14,067 bases of DNA from Sandaracinaceae bacterium (GTDB lineage: Bacteria > Myxococcota_A > Polyangia > Polyangiales > Sandaracinaceae). A program made the position numbers and the translations under genes. A model generated the notes under the pieces. The model did no database searches. It had not been told where the DNA came from and saw nothing but the letters and a program-made list of their open reading frames with translations. How positions within the stretch are numbered: position 1 is the stretch's first letter; every line of letters starts with the position of its first letter. This document shows, one piece after another, positions 6,068 through 13,423 of this stretch. The stretch lies in NCBI GenBank assembly GCA_025056955.1, contig JANWYL010000059.1, forward strand, positions 1 to 14,067, read 5' to 3'.

Positions 6068-6097
6068 TTGATTGCACCCGCATAACGATGGGATAAT
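6068..6097 (+). promoter_or_regulatory. sigma70-type extended -10 promoter for the TerB-like gene
   Basis: TTGATT (6068-6073, 4 of 6) is followed by an 18-bp spacer and GATAAT (6092-6097, 5 of 6). A TG at 6089-6090 one base before the hexamer makes an extended -10. Transcription would start near 6104, about 34 bases before the ATG. The small gene therefore probably does not depend on read-through from the desaturase 95 bp upstream. Confidence 0.65.
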
Positions 6098-6137
6098 TGG
6101 CTGTCGCTTTTCACCATCACCCAAAACCGAGGAAGGT

Positions 6138-6527
6138 ATGCAGGAATACCAAGAGGCAATGCTCAAAGCTCTCGTGGCAGTGGCGTGGGCAGACGGACGG
6201 GTTGAAAAGGGAGAAAGCGAAGTGATCGAGGCGTTGATCGATGCCTTTGAGCTCTCAAAAGAAGATGCTGACTCGATTCGTCAGTACGCCCAAGAGCCAC
6301 GTGGCCTTGAAGACATTCCCCTCACTGAGTTGTCTGCAAGCGATAGGCGCCTTTTGCTTCAACACGCTGTGACGATCACCTATGCGGATGGGAAGCAAAG
6401 CCCGGAAGAAGAAGCCCTTCTTTGGAAACTCGCTGAACTTCTGCGCATCCCGCGAGAGGAAAGCGAAAGAATCTTTGCCGATGCCAAATCGAGAATTGAG
6501 CGCTTGCTTCCTTTGCTAAACGGTTAA
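6138..6527 (+). CDS. TerB-like (tellurite-resistance TerB / DjlA N-domain fold) small protein
   Basis: The 129-residue, acidic, probably cytoplasmic helical protein contains two related segments. AWADGRVEKGESEVIEALIDAF (about 16-37) and TYADGKQSPEEEALLWKLAELL (about 79-100) each have the A-D-G-x-x-(4-5)-E-(2)-E pattern of TerB-type proteins, where paired Asp/Glu clusters are thought to bind metal. The ATG at 6138 has GGAAGG just upstream. A longer frame from TTG 6072 would include the promoter and is rejected. TerB members occur both in ter operons and as lone genes of unknown role. No other ter gene is present here, so a link to tellurite should not be assumed. Its gene end converges with the RND permease gene end 31 bp away; I see no clear terminator in that gap. 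Confidence 0.8.
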   Translation: MQEYQEAMLKALVAVAWADGRVEKGESEVIEALIDAFELSKEDADSIRQYAQEPRGLEDIPLTELSASDRRLLLQHAVTITYADGKQSPEEEALLWKLAELLRIPREESERIFADAKSRIERLLPLLNG

Positions 6528-6558
6528 TCCCAAAGCGCAATCTTGTTTTTTGAGCTTC

Positions 6559-9500
6559 TTATGGTTTTTGGGTGCTTTCCTCGTATGCACGCCTTGTAAA
6601 AAGCCAATTCAAAATCGAACTCGAAGCATCCCGTAAATCCTCGATGGCAAGATACAATGCTGGAACAATAAAAAGAGTGGTGATTGTGCAAAACAAAACA
6701 CCAAATCCAAGGCTAATTGCCATTGGAATCAGAAATCGCGCTTGAACGGACGACTCGAAAATCATCGGTGCCAATCCAAAAAAAGTTGTGATTGAGGTAA
6801 GCAAAATTGGACGAAATCGACGAATGCCTGCACCCCTGGCCGCCTCAATTGGGCTTAGCCCCCCTTTTCGCAGTTCATTTGTGGCATCGACATACACAAT
6901 TGAGTCATTGACAGCAACGCCAGCCAATGCAACCATGCCCATTAAGCTCATAAGGCTTAAATCGTAGCCAAGCAAAATGTGGCTAAAAACAGCTCCTGCA
7001 GCTGCAAATGGAATCGCACTCATGATGATGAGCGGCTGAACATAGCTCCGAAATGGAACGGCCATCATCGCGTACATTGCAACGAGTGCCAAAATGAAAC
7101 CGTAGCGAAGTGCAGCAAGCGACTCATCTTGGCGTTGGCGGTCTCCCCCGGGATCAACTTTGAGAGATGGAAAGCGGGATTGAAGTTTTGGAACGACGTT
7201 TTTAAAGGCTTGATCCGTGATTGCATTTGCATTTGCTCCTTCTTTGATGTCTGCGCTGATCCGGATAATCCGCTTGCCATTCACACGCTGAATCTTTGTG
7301 TATGCGTGACCGATTTGTATCGTTGCAGCTTCGCTTAATGCAATTTCTCCCCCAGTGGGTGTTCGGATGAGAAAGCGCTCAAGAGTGGCGAGTGTTTCGC
7401 GCTCTTCCTTGCTGCGCCGGACCATTACTTTGAACTCATTTCTTCCCTTTTGATCACGAAACGCCTCAATCCCGAAAAATGCACTCCGAAGTTGGCGCCA
7501 AAGCTCGAATTCGCTGAGGCCCAATGCCTTCGCACTCATTTTCAAGCGTAAGTTGATTTGCGGCTTTCCTGCCTCAAGTCCATCATCAACGTCTCTCACA
7601 CCATCAAAACGCGCAAGCTCTGATGCCATTTGACGGGCAGCCTCTTCCAAAACCAATGGCTCTGGATGGGACAAAATGAACTCAATTGCTTTTGATGAAG
7701 GCCCAGCAAGCGAATAATCGATTTGAAATGAATCGACCCCCGGCAAATCGCCAATCCGCTCGCGCCATTTTTCGGCAAACTGCTTGGCAGAAAAGGAACG
7801 TTGATCCATCGGGACAAGCTGAATCGCCACCTGCGCAAGGTGACTGCCCGCCACTGATTCCGCCGGTCTTGGCCCCCCAGTTGAAAACGTGGATCCAACC
7901 ATCGAAAAAATCCCCCGCTCAACTTTTTGTGAGCCGGCCAAATCGCGTAAGGCTTGGATTCCTGCTTGCAAAACCTTTCGCTCGATCGCCTTGGTTTGAT
8001 CAATCGAAACCCCAAATGGCATTGCGATCTTTGCTGTGACAATGTCTGCATCAATTTTAGGGAAGAAAGTGAAGCCGATTCGGCCACCAGCCACTAATCC
8101 TAGAGCAAGCAAGAGAACTGCAATTCCTATTGATAGTGTCAAATATCTGAAGGAAGTTGCAAAGCGTTGAGCTGGTGAATATATCGACAACACGAACCAT
8201 TCAAGGCATTTTTGAAAGATATTTTGAAGCGATTTAAAAAAGCTAAAAAAAATGTTTTGACTTTCAACAGAATGAGCCAAGTGTGCTGGAAGAATGAAAA
8301 GAGACTCAAAAAGCGAGATCAAAAGCACGCAAATCACAACCACAGGAATATGATAGAAAAACTTTCCCATCATTCCTGGAACAAAAATCAACGGAACAAA
8401 AGCCACGACAGTGGTGAGAACGGAAAATACAACAGGCACTGCCACTTCTTCCACGCCGTCAATTGCAGCTTGCAACCTTTGTTTCCCCTTTTGACGATGA
8501 TGATAAATCGCTTCCCCAACAACAATTGCGTCGTCAACAACAATTCCAAGCGTTAGGATAAATGCAAAAAGAGAAATCATGTTGATCGTGACATCGAATG
8601 CTGGCAAGAAAAACAAAGATCCGATCACCGATGTTGGAATTCCCATTGCAACCCAAAAAGCCAGTTTCAGTTCCAAAAAGAGGGCCAATGCAACCAACAC
8701 AAGAATCAAACCTTGGATGGCATTTTTGCGCAAAAGCTCAATTCTTGCTGCAAAAACCTCTGAGCGATCTCCCCAAATTGCAAACTGAACACCTGGAGGA
8801 AGGGAGGAAGCTTTTTCTTCCGCGTATTGACGAACCCTTCGCGCGATTTCGATCGGCCGCTGATCTCCCACGCGGTACACCCGGACCATAATCGCTCGCT
8901 TTCCATTGTAGAAGGCTTCGATGTCCTCCTCGCGGAAGCCCTCGTGGACCTTTGCCACGTCGCCAACGCGAAGAAGCGAACCATCGCGATTGACACGAAT
9001 TGGAATGTTTCGGATGTGCTCCGCGGTGCGGCTTCGCGCCTGCACACGCAAAAGGATTTCTCCATTTTCGCTTCGAATGGATCCGCTTGGAAGCTCGATC
9101 GAATCCGCACGAATTGCATTTGCGATTTCCTCTAAGCGCAAAGCGTGGGCCCGGAGCTCTTCCTCGCGAATTTCGACGCTCACTTCAAAGGGACGAACCC
9201 CGCCAAGCTCAACCGTCGTGATTTCCGGAAGCTCGAGCAATTCATCCCTTGCCTGTTCTGCAATTGCGCGGAGCAAAGGCTCTTCGACATCGCCATAGAC
9301 GATGAGCGAGATGGCTTCGCCACGGGTGGTGGCCAGGGCGATCAAGGGCCGCTCGACCTCTCCTGGGAAGGAGGTAATCCGAGAAAGCGCGTTTTGGACG
9401 TCGGAAAGCGCCTTCCGGCCATCACTCCCTCTCATCAGCTCGACCGTGATGACAGCTCGCCCTTCTGAAGCGGTGGACCGCACTTCTTTGACGCCATCGA

Positions 9501-9765
9501 GCCCCCTTACCGCCTCCTCAACTGCCAGTATCACGCCCTGTTCCACTTCCTCTGGGCTTGCGCCAGGATAGTCAACGTAGATGAGAACCATGTCGAGCTC
9601 GGCTTCGGGGAAAACTTCTTGACGAATTTGAGGCAAGCTAAGGAGCCCAGCTGCAAGGAGAAGGACCATGAGGACATTTGCAGCCACAGGGTTCTGGGCC
9701 ATGCGACGCAACCAATTGCGCCGCTCAAGGGGAGGCAATTGGGGCTCCACATCGATTTGCTTCAT
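6559..9765 (-). CDS. RND-family efflux pump permease (AcrB-like, HAE/COG0841 type)
   Basis: This is the inner-membrane proton-driven pump of a tripartite exporter. The 1068-residue length fits the family at about 1020-1070. Architecture is standard: TM1 (about 28-46), a periplasmic porter domain with YVDYPGASPEEVE (63-75) and IWGDRSE (330-336), TM2-6 (about 346-495), a loop with an amphipathic segment (500-535), TM7 (about 540-560), a second porter domain, and TM8-12 to the C-terminus. The proton-relay pair D411-D412 is present in TM4 (GIVVDDAIVV). In TM10 the AcrB Lys is not seen; the segment reads GVAVNDSIVYVD (about 948-959). Shine-Dalgarno GGAG lies six bases before the ATG at 9765, and the adaptor gene ends 28 bp upstream. 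Base composition falls markedly after about residue 320. Substrates are likely hydrophobic drugs or metabolites; heavy-metal pumping is not indicated. Confidence 0.94.
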   Translation of the reverse strand: MKQIDVEPQLPPLERRNWLRRMAQNPVAANVLMVLLLAAGLLSLPQIRQEVFPEAELDMVLIYVDYPGASPEEVEQGVILAVEEAVRGLDGVKEVRSTASEGRAVITVELMRGSDGRKALSDVQNALSRITSFPGEVERPLIALATTRGEAISLIVYGDVEEPLLRAIAEQARDELLELPEITTVELGGVRPFEVSVEIREEELRAHALRLEEIANAIRADSIELPSGSIRSENGEILLRVQARSRTAEHIRNIPIRVNRDGSLLRVGDVAKVHEGFREEDIEAFYNGKRAIMVRVYRVGDQRPIEIARRVRQYAEEKASSLPPGVQFAIWGDRSEVFAARIELLRKNAIQGLILVLVALALFLELKLAFWVAMGIPTSVIGSLFFLPAFDVTINMISLFAFILTLGIVVDDAIVVGEAIYHHRQKGKQRLQAAIDGVEEVAVPVVFSVLTTVVAFVPLIFVPGMMGKFFYHIPVVVICVLLISLFESLFILPAHLAHSVESQNIFFSFFKSLQNIFQKCLEWFVLSIYSPAQRFATSFRYLTLSIGIAVLLLALGLVAGGRIGFTFFPKIDADIVTAKIAMPFGVSIDQTKAIERKVLQAGIQALRDLAGSQKVERGIFSMVGSTFSTGGPRPAESVAGSHLAQVAIQLVPMDQRSFSAKQFAEKWRERIGDLPGVDSFQIDYSLAGPSSKAIEFILSHPEPLVLEEAARQMASELARFDGVRDVDDGLEAGKPQINLRLKMSAKALGLSEFELWRQLRSAFFGIEAFRDQKGRNEFKVMVRRSKEERETLATLERFLIRTPTGGEIALSEAATIQIGHAYTKIQRVNGKRIIRISADIKEGANANAITDQAFKNVVPKLQSRFPSLKVDPGGDRQRQDESLAALRYGFILALVAMYAMMAVPFRSYVQPLIIMSAIPFAAAGAVFSHILLGYDLSLMSLMGMVALAGVAVNDSIVYVDATNELRKGGLSPIEAARGAGIRRFRPILLTSITTFFGLAPMIFESSVQARFLIPMAISLGFGVLFCTITTLFIVPALYLAIEDLRDASSSILNWLFTRRAYEESTQKP

Positions 9766-9793
9766 TTTGGACTCCTTTCAATCAAACAACGAG

Positions 9794-11032
9794 CTACTCG
9801 GCTTCGCGCAAGGGCAAGCCTTCGATTGGCGTGGCAATCGGTGAAAGAATGACCTTGTCTCCTGGGTGAAGGCCTTCCCGAACGAAAACGCTATGTTCTT
9901 CGCGGTGGGCAACTTCCACCTTTTGGATATGGAGTTGATCGTCCTTCAAAATCCAAAGGACATCGCCTTCGTGCAAAGCGCTTCTTGGAATTTCAAAAAC
10001 CGAGCGCGCAAGGCCAGCATCAATCTCCACTCGCACGTAGGCACCAAGGAGCAAAGGAGGGCCAGGACGAACCAAGCCCAAGGGATCTGGAATTTCCACA
10101 AGGACACGGGCCATGCGGCTTGTGGGCTCATAGTCGCCAAGGAGCCTCACCACCCTCCCCTCCCTTTCGATCGTGTCTTGGCCAAATTCTTGGGTAACTC
10201 GCGCTCGGAGATCGAGAAGGAGGCCCCTTGGGGTTGAACGGATGAGTGGGCGAATCGCCTCGAAAGGCACTGCCACCTGGGCCCAAAAGGCACTCACATC
10301 AACAAGGGTTGCAAGTCGGGCAGGGGGAGAGACAAGCTGGCCCACCTGAACATTCGAATCGCGCACAAGGGCATCGAAAGGCGCTCGAAGCACTGTGCGC
10401 TCAAGGACCCGCTTTGCCTGGGCCACTTCGCCTTCGAAGGCCTCAATTTGGGCACGAATTGCCCGAAGGTGAGGCTCGCGCAGGGCAAAAGAGCGGGCCT
10501 CGGGATTTGGAGGAGAAAACGATCGCAGCTCTCCCTCGAAAAGGGACCATTCCCTTTGGGCAAGCTCAGCCCGATGTTGCTCGCTCTGAAGCTGCAAGCG
10601 TTGGGCCTCAAGTTGGGCTTGTGCCCGAATCAGAGCGCCTTCGAAATCGCGAGGGTCAATGCGCAAAAGGACTGAGCCGCGGGAAATCACGCCACCTGGA
10701 ACGAGATCAGGGTGACGCTCAACGACGCGGCCACTGAGCTCGGTTTGGAGGATGAGCTCACGGGCTGGGATGACAATGCCATAGGCACTCAGACGCACTG
10801 GAAGGTCATAGGGAGCGCCAAGGCGCAACACCTGCACTGGAATTGCGCTTTGAGAAGGGCGCTGGCGAGATGGAAGAGGACGTGTGGCCACAAGGTACCG
10901 GTGCACGCCAACCCCTCCCGCAATCACCAAAAGGGAAAGTAAAACCTGAAGCACACCCTTCTGCCAAAAGGGGCGCAAAAAACCCGATCGCGGTGATATC
11001 AAATCACCTCGGTTGAGATCGCCACGTGTCAA
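9794..11032 (-). CDS. RND efflux periplasmic adaptor (membrane fusion protein, HlyD/AcrA-like)
   Basis: This adaptor joins the permease to the outer-membrane channel in the periplasm. The 412-residue product starts with a short basic cytoplasmic segment and one membrane anchor (about 24-48) instead of a lipoprotein signal. Next come the first half of a lipoyl/barrel-sandwich domain (IPARELILQTELSGRVVER, ending GSVLLRIDPRDFEGAL), an alpha-hairpin with two heptad-rich arms separated by SFSPPNPEARSF, and the second lipoyl half (TVLRAPFDALVRDSNVQVGQLV). Beta-barrel and membrane-proximal domains follow, ending EGLHPGDKVILSPIATPIEGLPL. The start is a TTG at 11032 with a strong GGGAGGT six bases upstream. 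A longer frame from GTG 11086 would overlap the preceding gene and lacks a ribosome site. It is the middle gene of the efflux operon, 16 bp after the outer-membrane factor gene. Confidence 0.92.
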   Translation of the reverse strand: MTRGDLNRGDLISPRSGFLRPFWQKGVLQVLLSLLVIAGGVGVHRYLVATRPLPSRQRPSQSAIPVQVLRLGAPYDLPVRLSAYGIVIPARELILQTELSGRVVERHPDLVPGGVISRGSVLLRIDPRDFEGALIRAQAQLEAQRLQLQSEQHRAELAQREWSLFEGELRSFSPPNPEARSFALREPHLRAIRAQIEAFEGEVAQAKRVLERTVLRAPFDALVRDSNVQVGQLVSPPARLATLVDVSAFWAQVAVPFEAIRPLIRSTPRGLLLDLRARVTQEFGQDTIEREGRVVRLLGDYEPTSRMARVLVEIPDPLGLVRPGPPLLLGAYVRVEIDAGLARSVFEIPRSALHEGDVLWILKDDQLHIQKVEVAHREEHSVFVREGLHPGDKVILSPIATPIEGLPLREAE

Positions 11033-11038
11033 GATTTC

Positions 11039-11045
11039 ACCTCCC
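11039..11045 (-). promoter_or_regulatory. Ribosome binding site selecting the TTG start of the adaptor gene
   Basis: On the - strand GGGAGGT, then GAAATC, then TTG at 11032: a near-perfect Shine-Dalgarno at ideal spacing. It sits within the 16-bp gap after the outer-membrane factor stop codon (11049-11051). Confidence 0.8.
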
Positions 11046-11048
11046 TTT

Positions 11049-12494
11049 TTACCTTGACTCAGTTGCCTTGCGGGGAGATGGCACACTCAGGTCTTTCGTC
11101 CAGCTCCCTCCAAGGGAACGGTAAAGCTGGATCCGATTCGAGATCCATTGCCGCTTGGCAGTGAGCAGCGCCTGCTCGGCTTGCTCAAGGGCATTTTGCG
11201 CCATAAGAACTGGCAAGTAGCCATCGAGCAATCCAGCTGCATAGCGCTCTTTGGCGTTCTCGAGGTTCAAGCGCGCGACTTCGGCCCGCGCATGCAAGAT
11301 TTGGAGCTGTTCTTGGATGCGCTTTTCTTGAGCCAGGGCCGACTCGACCTCCTGCACGGCCGTCACCATGGCTTGGGCCAGTTGCTCAATCCGTTCCCAT
11401 AGCACGGCCTCATTTTGCATGATGACTGCCTCCCGCCGCCCCCCATCCCAAAGTGGCCCAACAATTGAAGCCACAATGCCATAAACGAATGATTGGAAAA
11501 GATTCGCGAGCTCAGGCGAGGAAAAACCAAGGCTCCCTGAGAGGGTGAGACGCGGCAAGCGGTCGGCGATGGCCAAGGCCACCCGATGGTCCGCTGCCTC
11601 GACACGCAAACGGGCAGCACGAAGATCTGGGCGTTTGAAAAGCAAATCGAGCGGGATCCCAAGGTGCGGAAGAGGTAGCACTCCAGGCAGCTCATCTCGA
11701 TCGGGAGGCACAATGGCTTCTTCTGGCATCTTCCCAAGCAAAATCGCCAATCTGGCCTGTGCACGAAATTCTTCGGCATGTGTCAGTGGCAACTGGGCAC
11801 GCAGGGCCTCGTTTTGGCTGCGCTGGGTCAGCCACTCGCTAAGCGAAGCAAGCCCTTTCTCAAAGCGCTGGCCGATGAGTTCGAGAAGCCTCTCGCCGAG
11901 GTCAAGTTGTCTCTCTAGGGACCTGCGGAGTGCCCGCTGATAGACCACAGCAAACCACGCCTCCACCACATTGGCGGTGAGCGTCATGGCCACGGCCTCA
12001 ATGTCTGCACGAGCGGCCATCACATCCGCTCGCGCGGCCCGTGATTGGCTGCCAATTCGATCCCACACATCAAGCTCGTAGCTCACAGGCAAGGAAATCG
12101 AGAAAGAGTCGTTTTCGAATTCGCGTACCCCGACAGGAGGTGGAAGCACCCGTACCGATCGCCTGCGACCAACATCGACTTGAGCGCTTGCTTGTGGCCA
12201 CCACGAAGATTCAACTTGACGCGCCACTGCTTCGAGCTGATGAAGCCGTGCCCATGCCACACGCACCTCAAAGCCGTCTTTCACCGCTCTTTCCACAATT
12301 TCGTTAAGCCTCTCGTCTCCAAATTGTTCCCACCACCTGTCTGTCACAGGCCCTTGCTCCCCACCCACCACACCCCATGCCTTCGGCATCTCAACCCCAA
12401 AAGGCAAAGGCGAGCGCATCACGGAGCGAGGTACACAAGCAAATTCCACAATCAAAGCAAAAACTCCAAAAAGCCTTAAGCCTCTCTTGAGCAT
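11049..12494 (-). CDS. Outer-membrane efflux factor (TolC/NodT/OprM-like)
   Basis: The 481-residue product is the outer-membrane channel of the RND exporter. It opens with a signal peptide (MLKRGLRLFGVFALIVEFAC). A Cys at position 20 suggests lipoprotein processing, although the -3 and -2 residues are Glu and Phe, an atypical lipobox. WWEQFGDERLNEIVERAV (54-71) is the usual start of the first OEP repeat. A hydrophobic/polar strand region with YELDVWDRIGSQSRAARADV (139-158) follows. RPDLRAARLRVEAADHRVALA, the hallmark of the NodT/OprM group, opens the second repeat, followed by PRLTLSGSLGFSS, SIVGPLWDGGRR and a long Gln/Glu/Ala-rich coiled segment (VTAVQEVESALAQEKR). The ATG at 12494 has no clear Shine-Dalgarno. 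It is the first gene of the operon, an unusual but known order. Its 5' flank is shared with the divergent EI24 gene. Confidence 0.92.
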   Translation of the reverse strand: MLKRGLRLFGVFALIVEFACVPRSVMRSPLPFGVEMPKAWGVVGGEQGPVTDRWWEQFGDERLNEIVERAVKDGFEVRVAWARLHQLEAVARQVESSWWPQASAQVDVGRRRSVRVLPPPVGVREFENDSFSISLPVSYELDVWDRIGSQSRAARADVMAARADIEAVAMTLTANVVEAWFAVVYQRALRRSLERQLDLGERLLELIGQRFEKGLASLSEWLTQRSQNEALRAQLPLTHAEEFRAQARLAILLGKMPEEAIVPPDRDELPGVLPLPHLGIPLDLLFKRPDLRAARLRVEAADHRVALAIADRLPRLTLSGSLGFSSPELANLFQSFVYGIVASIVGPLWDGGRREAVIMQNEAVLWERIEQLAQAMVTAVQEVESALAQEKRIQEQLQILHARAEVARLNLENAKERYAAGLLDGYLPVLMAQNALEQAEQALLTAKRQWISNRIQLYRSLGGSWTKDLSVPSPRKATESR

Positions 12495-12530
12495 GTTAAA
12501 GGTGCTTGCAATTACAACAATCTTTCGGCA

Positions 12531-12536
12531 ATTTTA
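12531..12536 (-). promoter_or_regulatory. Tentative -10 element of the efflux operon
   Basis: On the - strand TAAAAT matches 5 of 6 positions of the -10 consensus. It lies about 37 bases before the ATG at 12494. No good -35 is found 16-18 bp upstream; instead, that interval is occupied by the 16-bp palindrome at 12542-12557. This would fit an activator-dependent or regulated promoter, but the call is weak. Confidence 0.3.
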
Positions 12537-12541
12537 TTCCA

Positions 12542-12557
12542 AAGCCACTGGTGGCTT
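12542..12557. promoter_or_regulatory. 16-bp palindrome, candidate operator between efflux operon and EI24 gene
   Basis: AAGCCAC, a TG centre, and GTGGCTT form two perfect 7-bp arms. It lies in the 86-bp gap (12495-12580) between divergent genes, just upstream of the tentative -10 of the efflux operon, where a repressor or activator dimer would be placed. No regulator gene is adjacent, so the binding protein would be encoded elsewhere. The core half-site GCCAC/GTGGC also occurs, with wider spacing, in the hairpin at 4795-4810. Confidence 0.5.
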
Positions 12558-12580
12558 CTTGCCACTTCTTCCTCCCAGGC

Positions 12581-13423
12581 ATGGCATATTCTCATCTCCC
12601 TCCCTTACCTCAAGAACCCAGAAAGAAGCTTCCCCTTATTTCGATCCCCGGCCTTGTTTTAAAGAGCCTGCGTGAGGGTGCTCGACTGGTTTATGTGGAC
12701 AACTGGGACTTGATGCACCTCTGGGTTGCCCCCATCTTTTTAACCCTCTGTGCAGTCATCGCCGGCCTGTCTTTGGCCGGATTCATCGAAAAAAGGCTTC
12801 TCGCCGAGCTCAAGCTCTCCTCAATTCGCTGGTTGCCTGGTGTCATATTGACAGTCGGCGAATTTCTGCTCCGTCTATCCCTTTGGTTCATTTTACGGGC
12901 ACTTGCCTTGTTGGGAGCAATTCTCATCGGCCAGGTGCTTGCTGTGCCTTGGAACAGTCGGCTTTGCGAAGTGCTTGACGCGCGATTGAACCACCTTGAA
13001 ATTCCCAACTTTTCCATCGCGCGTGGGTTGGCTGATTTGATCTTTGGGGCTGCTGTGACGGCTGTCTTGCTCGCTGTGAAAGCCTTTATTTTTGTTGCAT
13101 CTCTTCTCTGCCCCCCAACTGGCTTTCTGTGGATGGTTACTGGGTTGATTGTCAATTCAATGGAGCTCGGTTGGAGCCAGCTCGAAGCTCCCCTCTCTCA
13201 TCGTGGCTTGGGATTTGGAGAGCGCCTCAGGTGGTGCCTCGATTTTTGGCCAGTGGTGATGGGTTTGGGTCTGGTCATGCAACTCTTTCTTTGGCTACCA
13301 GTCGTGCAGCTTCTGCTCATGCCCTTGGGAGTTGGGGCGTCTCTCTCTCTCCTTCGGCACCTTGAAGCAAAAGGTCATGCATCGTTTCCTCAGAAAAGGG
13401 CACAACTTCCTATCGGGCCTTAG
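12581..13423 (+). CDS. EI24/CysZ-like integral membrane protein
   Basis: The 280-residue product has about four to six hydrophobic segments (about 46-67, 88-120, 152-195, 222-256). It carries the two EI24 (Pfam PF07264-type) signatures: AVPWNSRLCEVLDARL (121-136), corresponding to 'aPf...l.e.ve', and LGWSQLEAPLSHRGLGFGERLR (196-217), corresponding to the 'pl.rrgl.f..r' segment. In Enterobacteria the related CysZ takes up sulfate, but most EI24 members have no known substrate, so I give no symbol. The ATG at 12581 is preferred although its ribosome site is weak. An upstream in-frame TTG at 12506 would start within the divergent regulatory region. It is transcribed away from the efflux operon, and its TAG stop overlaps the stop codon of the convergent prmC gene. 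Confidence 0.78.
   Translation: MAYSHLPPLPQEPRKKLPLISIPGLVLKSLREGARLVYVDNWDLMHLWVAPIFLTLCAVIAGLSLAGFIEKRLLAELKLSSIRWLPGVILTVGEFLLRLSLWFILRALALLGAILIGQVLAVPWNSRLCEVLDARLNHLEIPNFSIARGLADLIFGAAVTAVLLAVKAFIFVASLLCPPTGFLWMVTGLIVNSMELGWSQLEAPLSHRGLGFGERLRWCLDFWPVVMGLGLVMQLFLWLPVVQLLLMPLGVGASLSLLRHLEAKGHASFPQKRAQLPIGP

Noticed and set aside
6138..6527. Tellurite-resistance operon
   Set aside because: Only a TerB-like gene is present; no terA, terC, terD, terE or terZ-like sequence flanks it.
6498..6550. Terminator between the convergent TerB-like and RND permease genes (GCGCTT ... AAGCGC then TTGTTTTTT)
   Set aside because: The 6-bp arms are separated by about 30 bases and the left arm lies in the coding sequence; too weak to call.
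7596..8087. 163-codon open frame in another - strand frame within the RND permease gene
   Set aside because: It lies inside a clear 1068-residue family member, and its product is low-complexity with no known motif.
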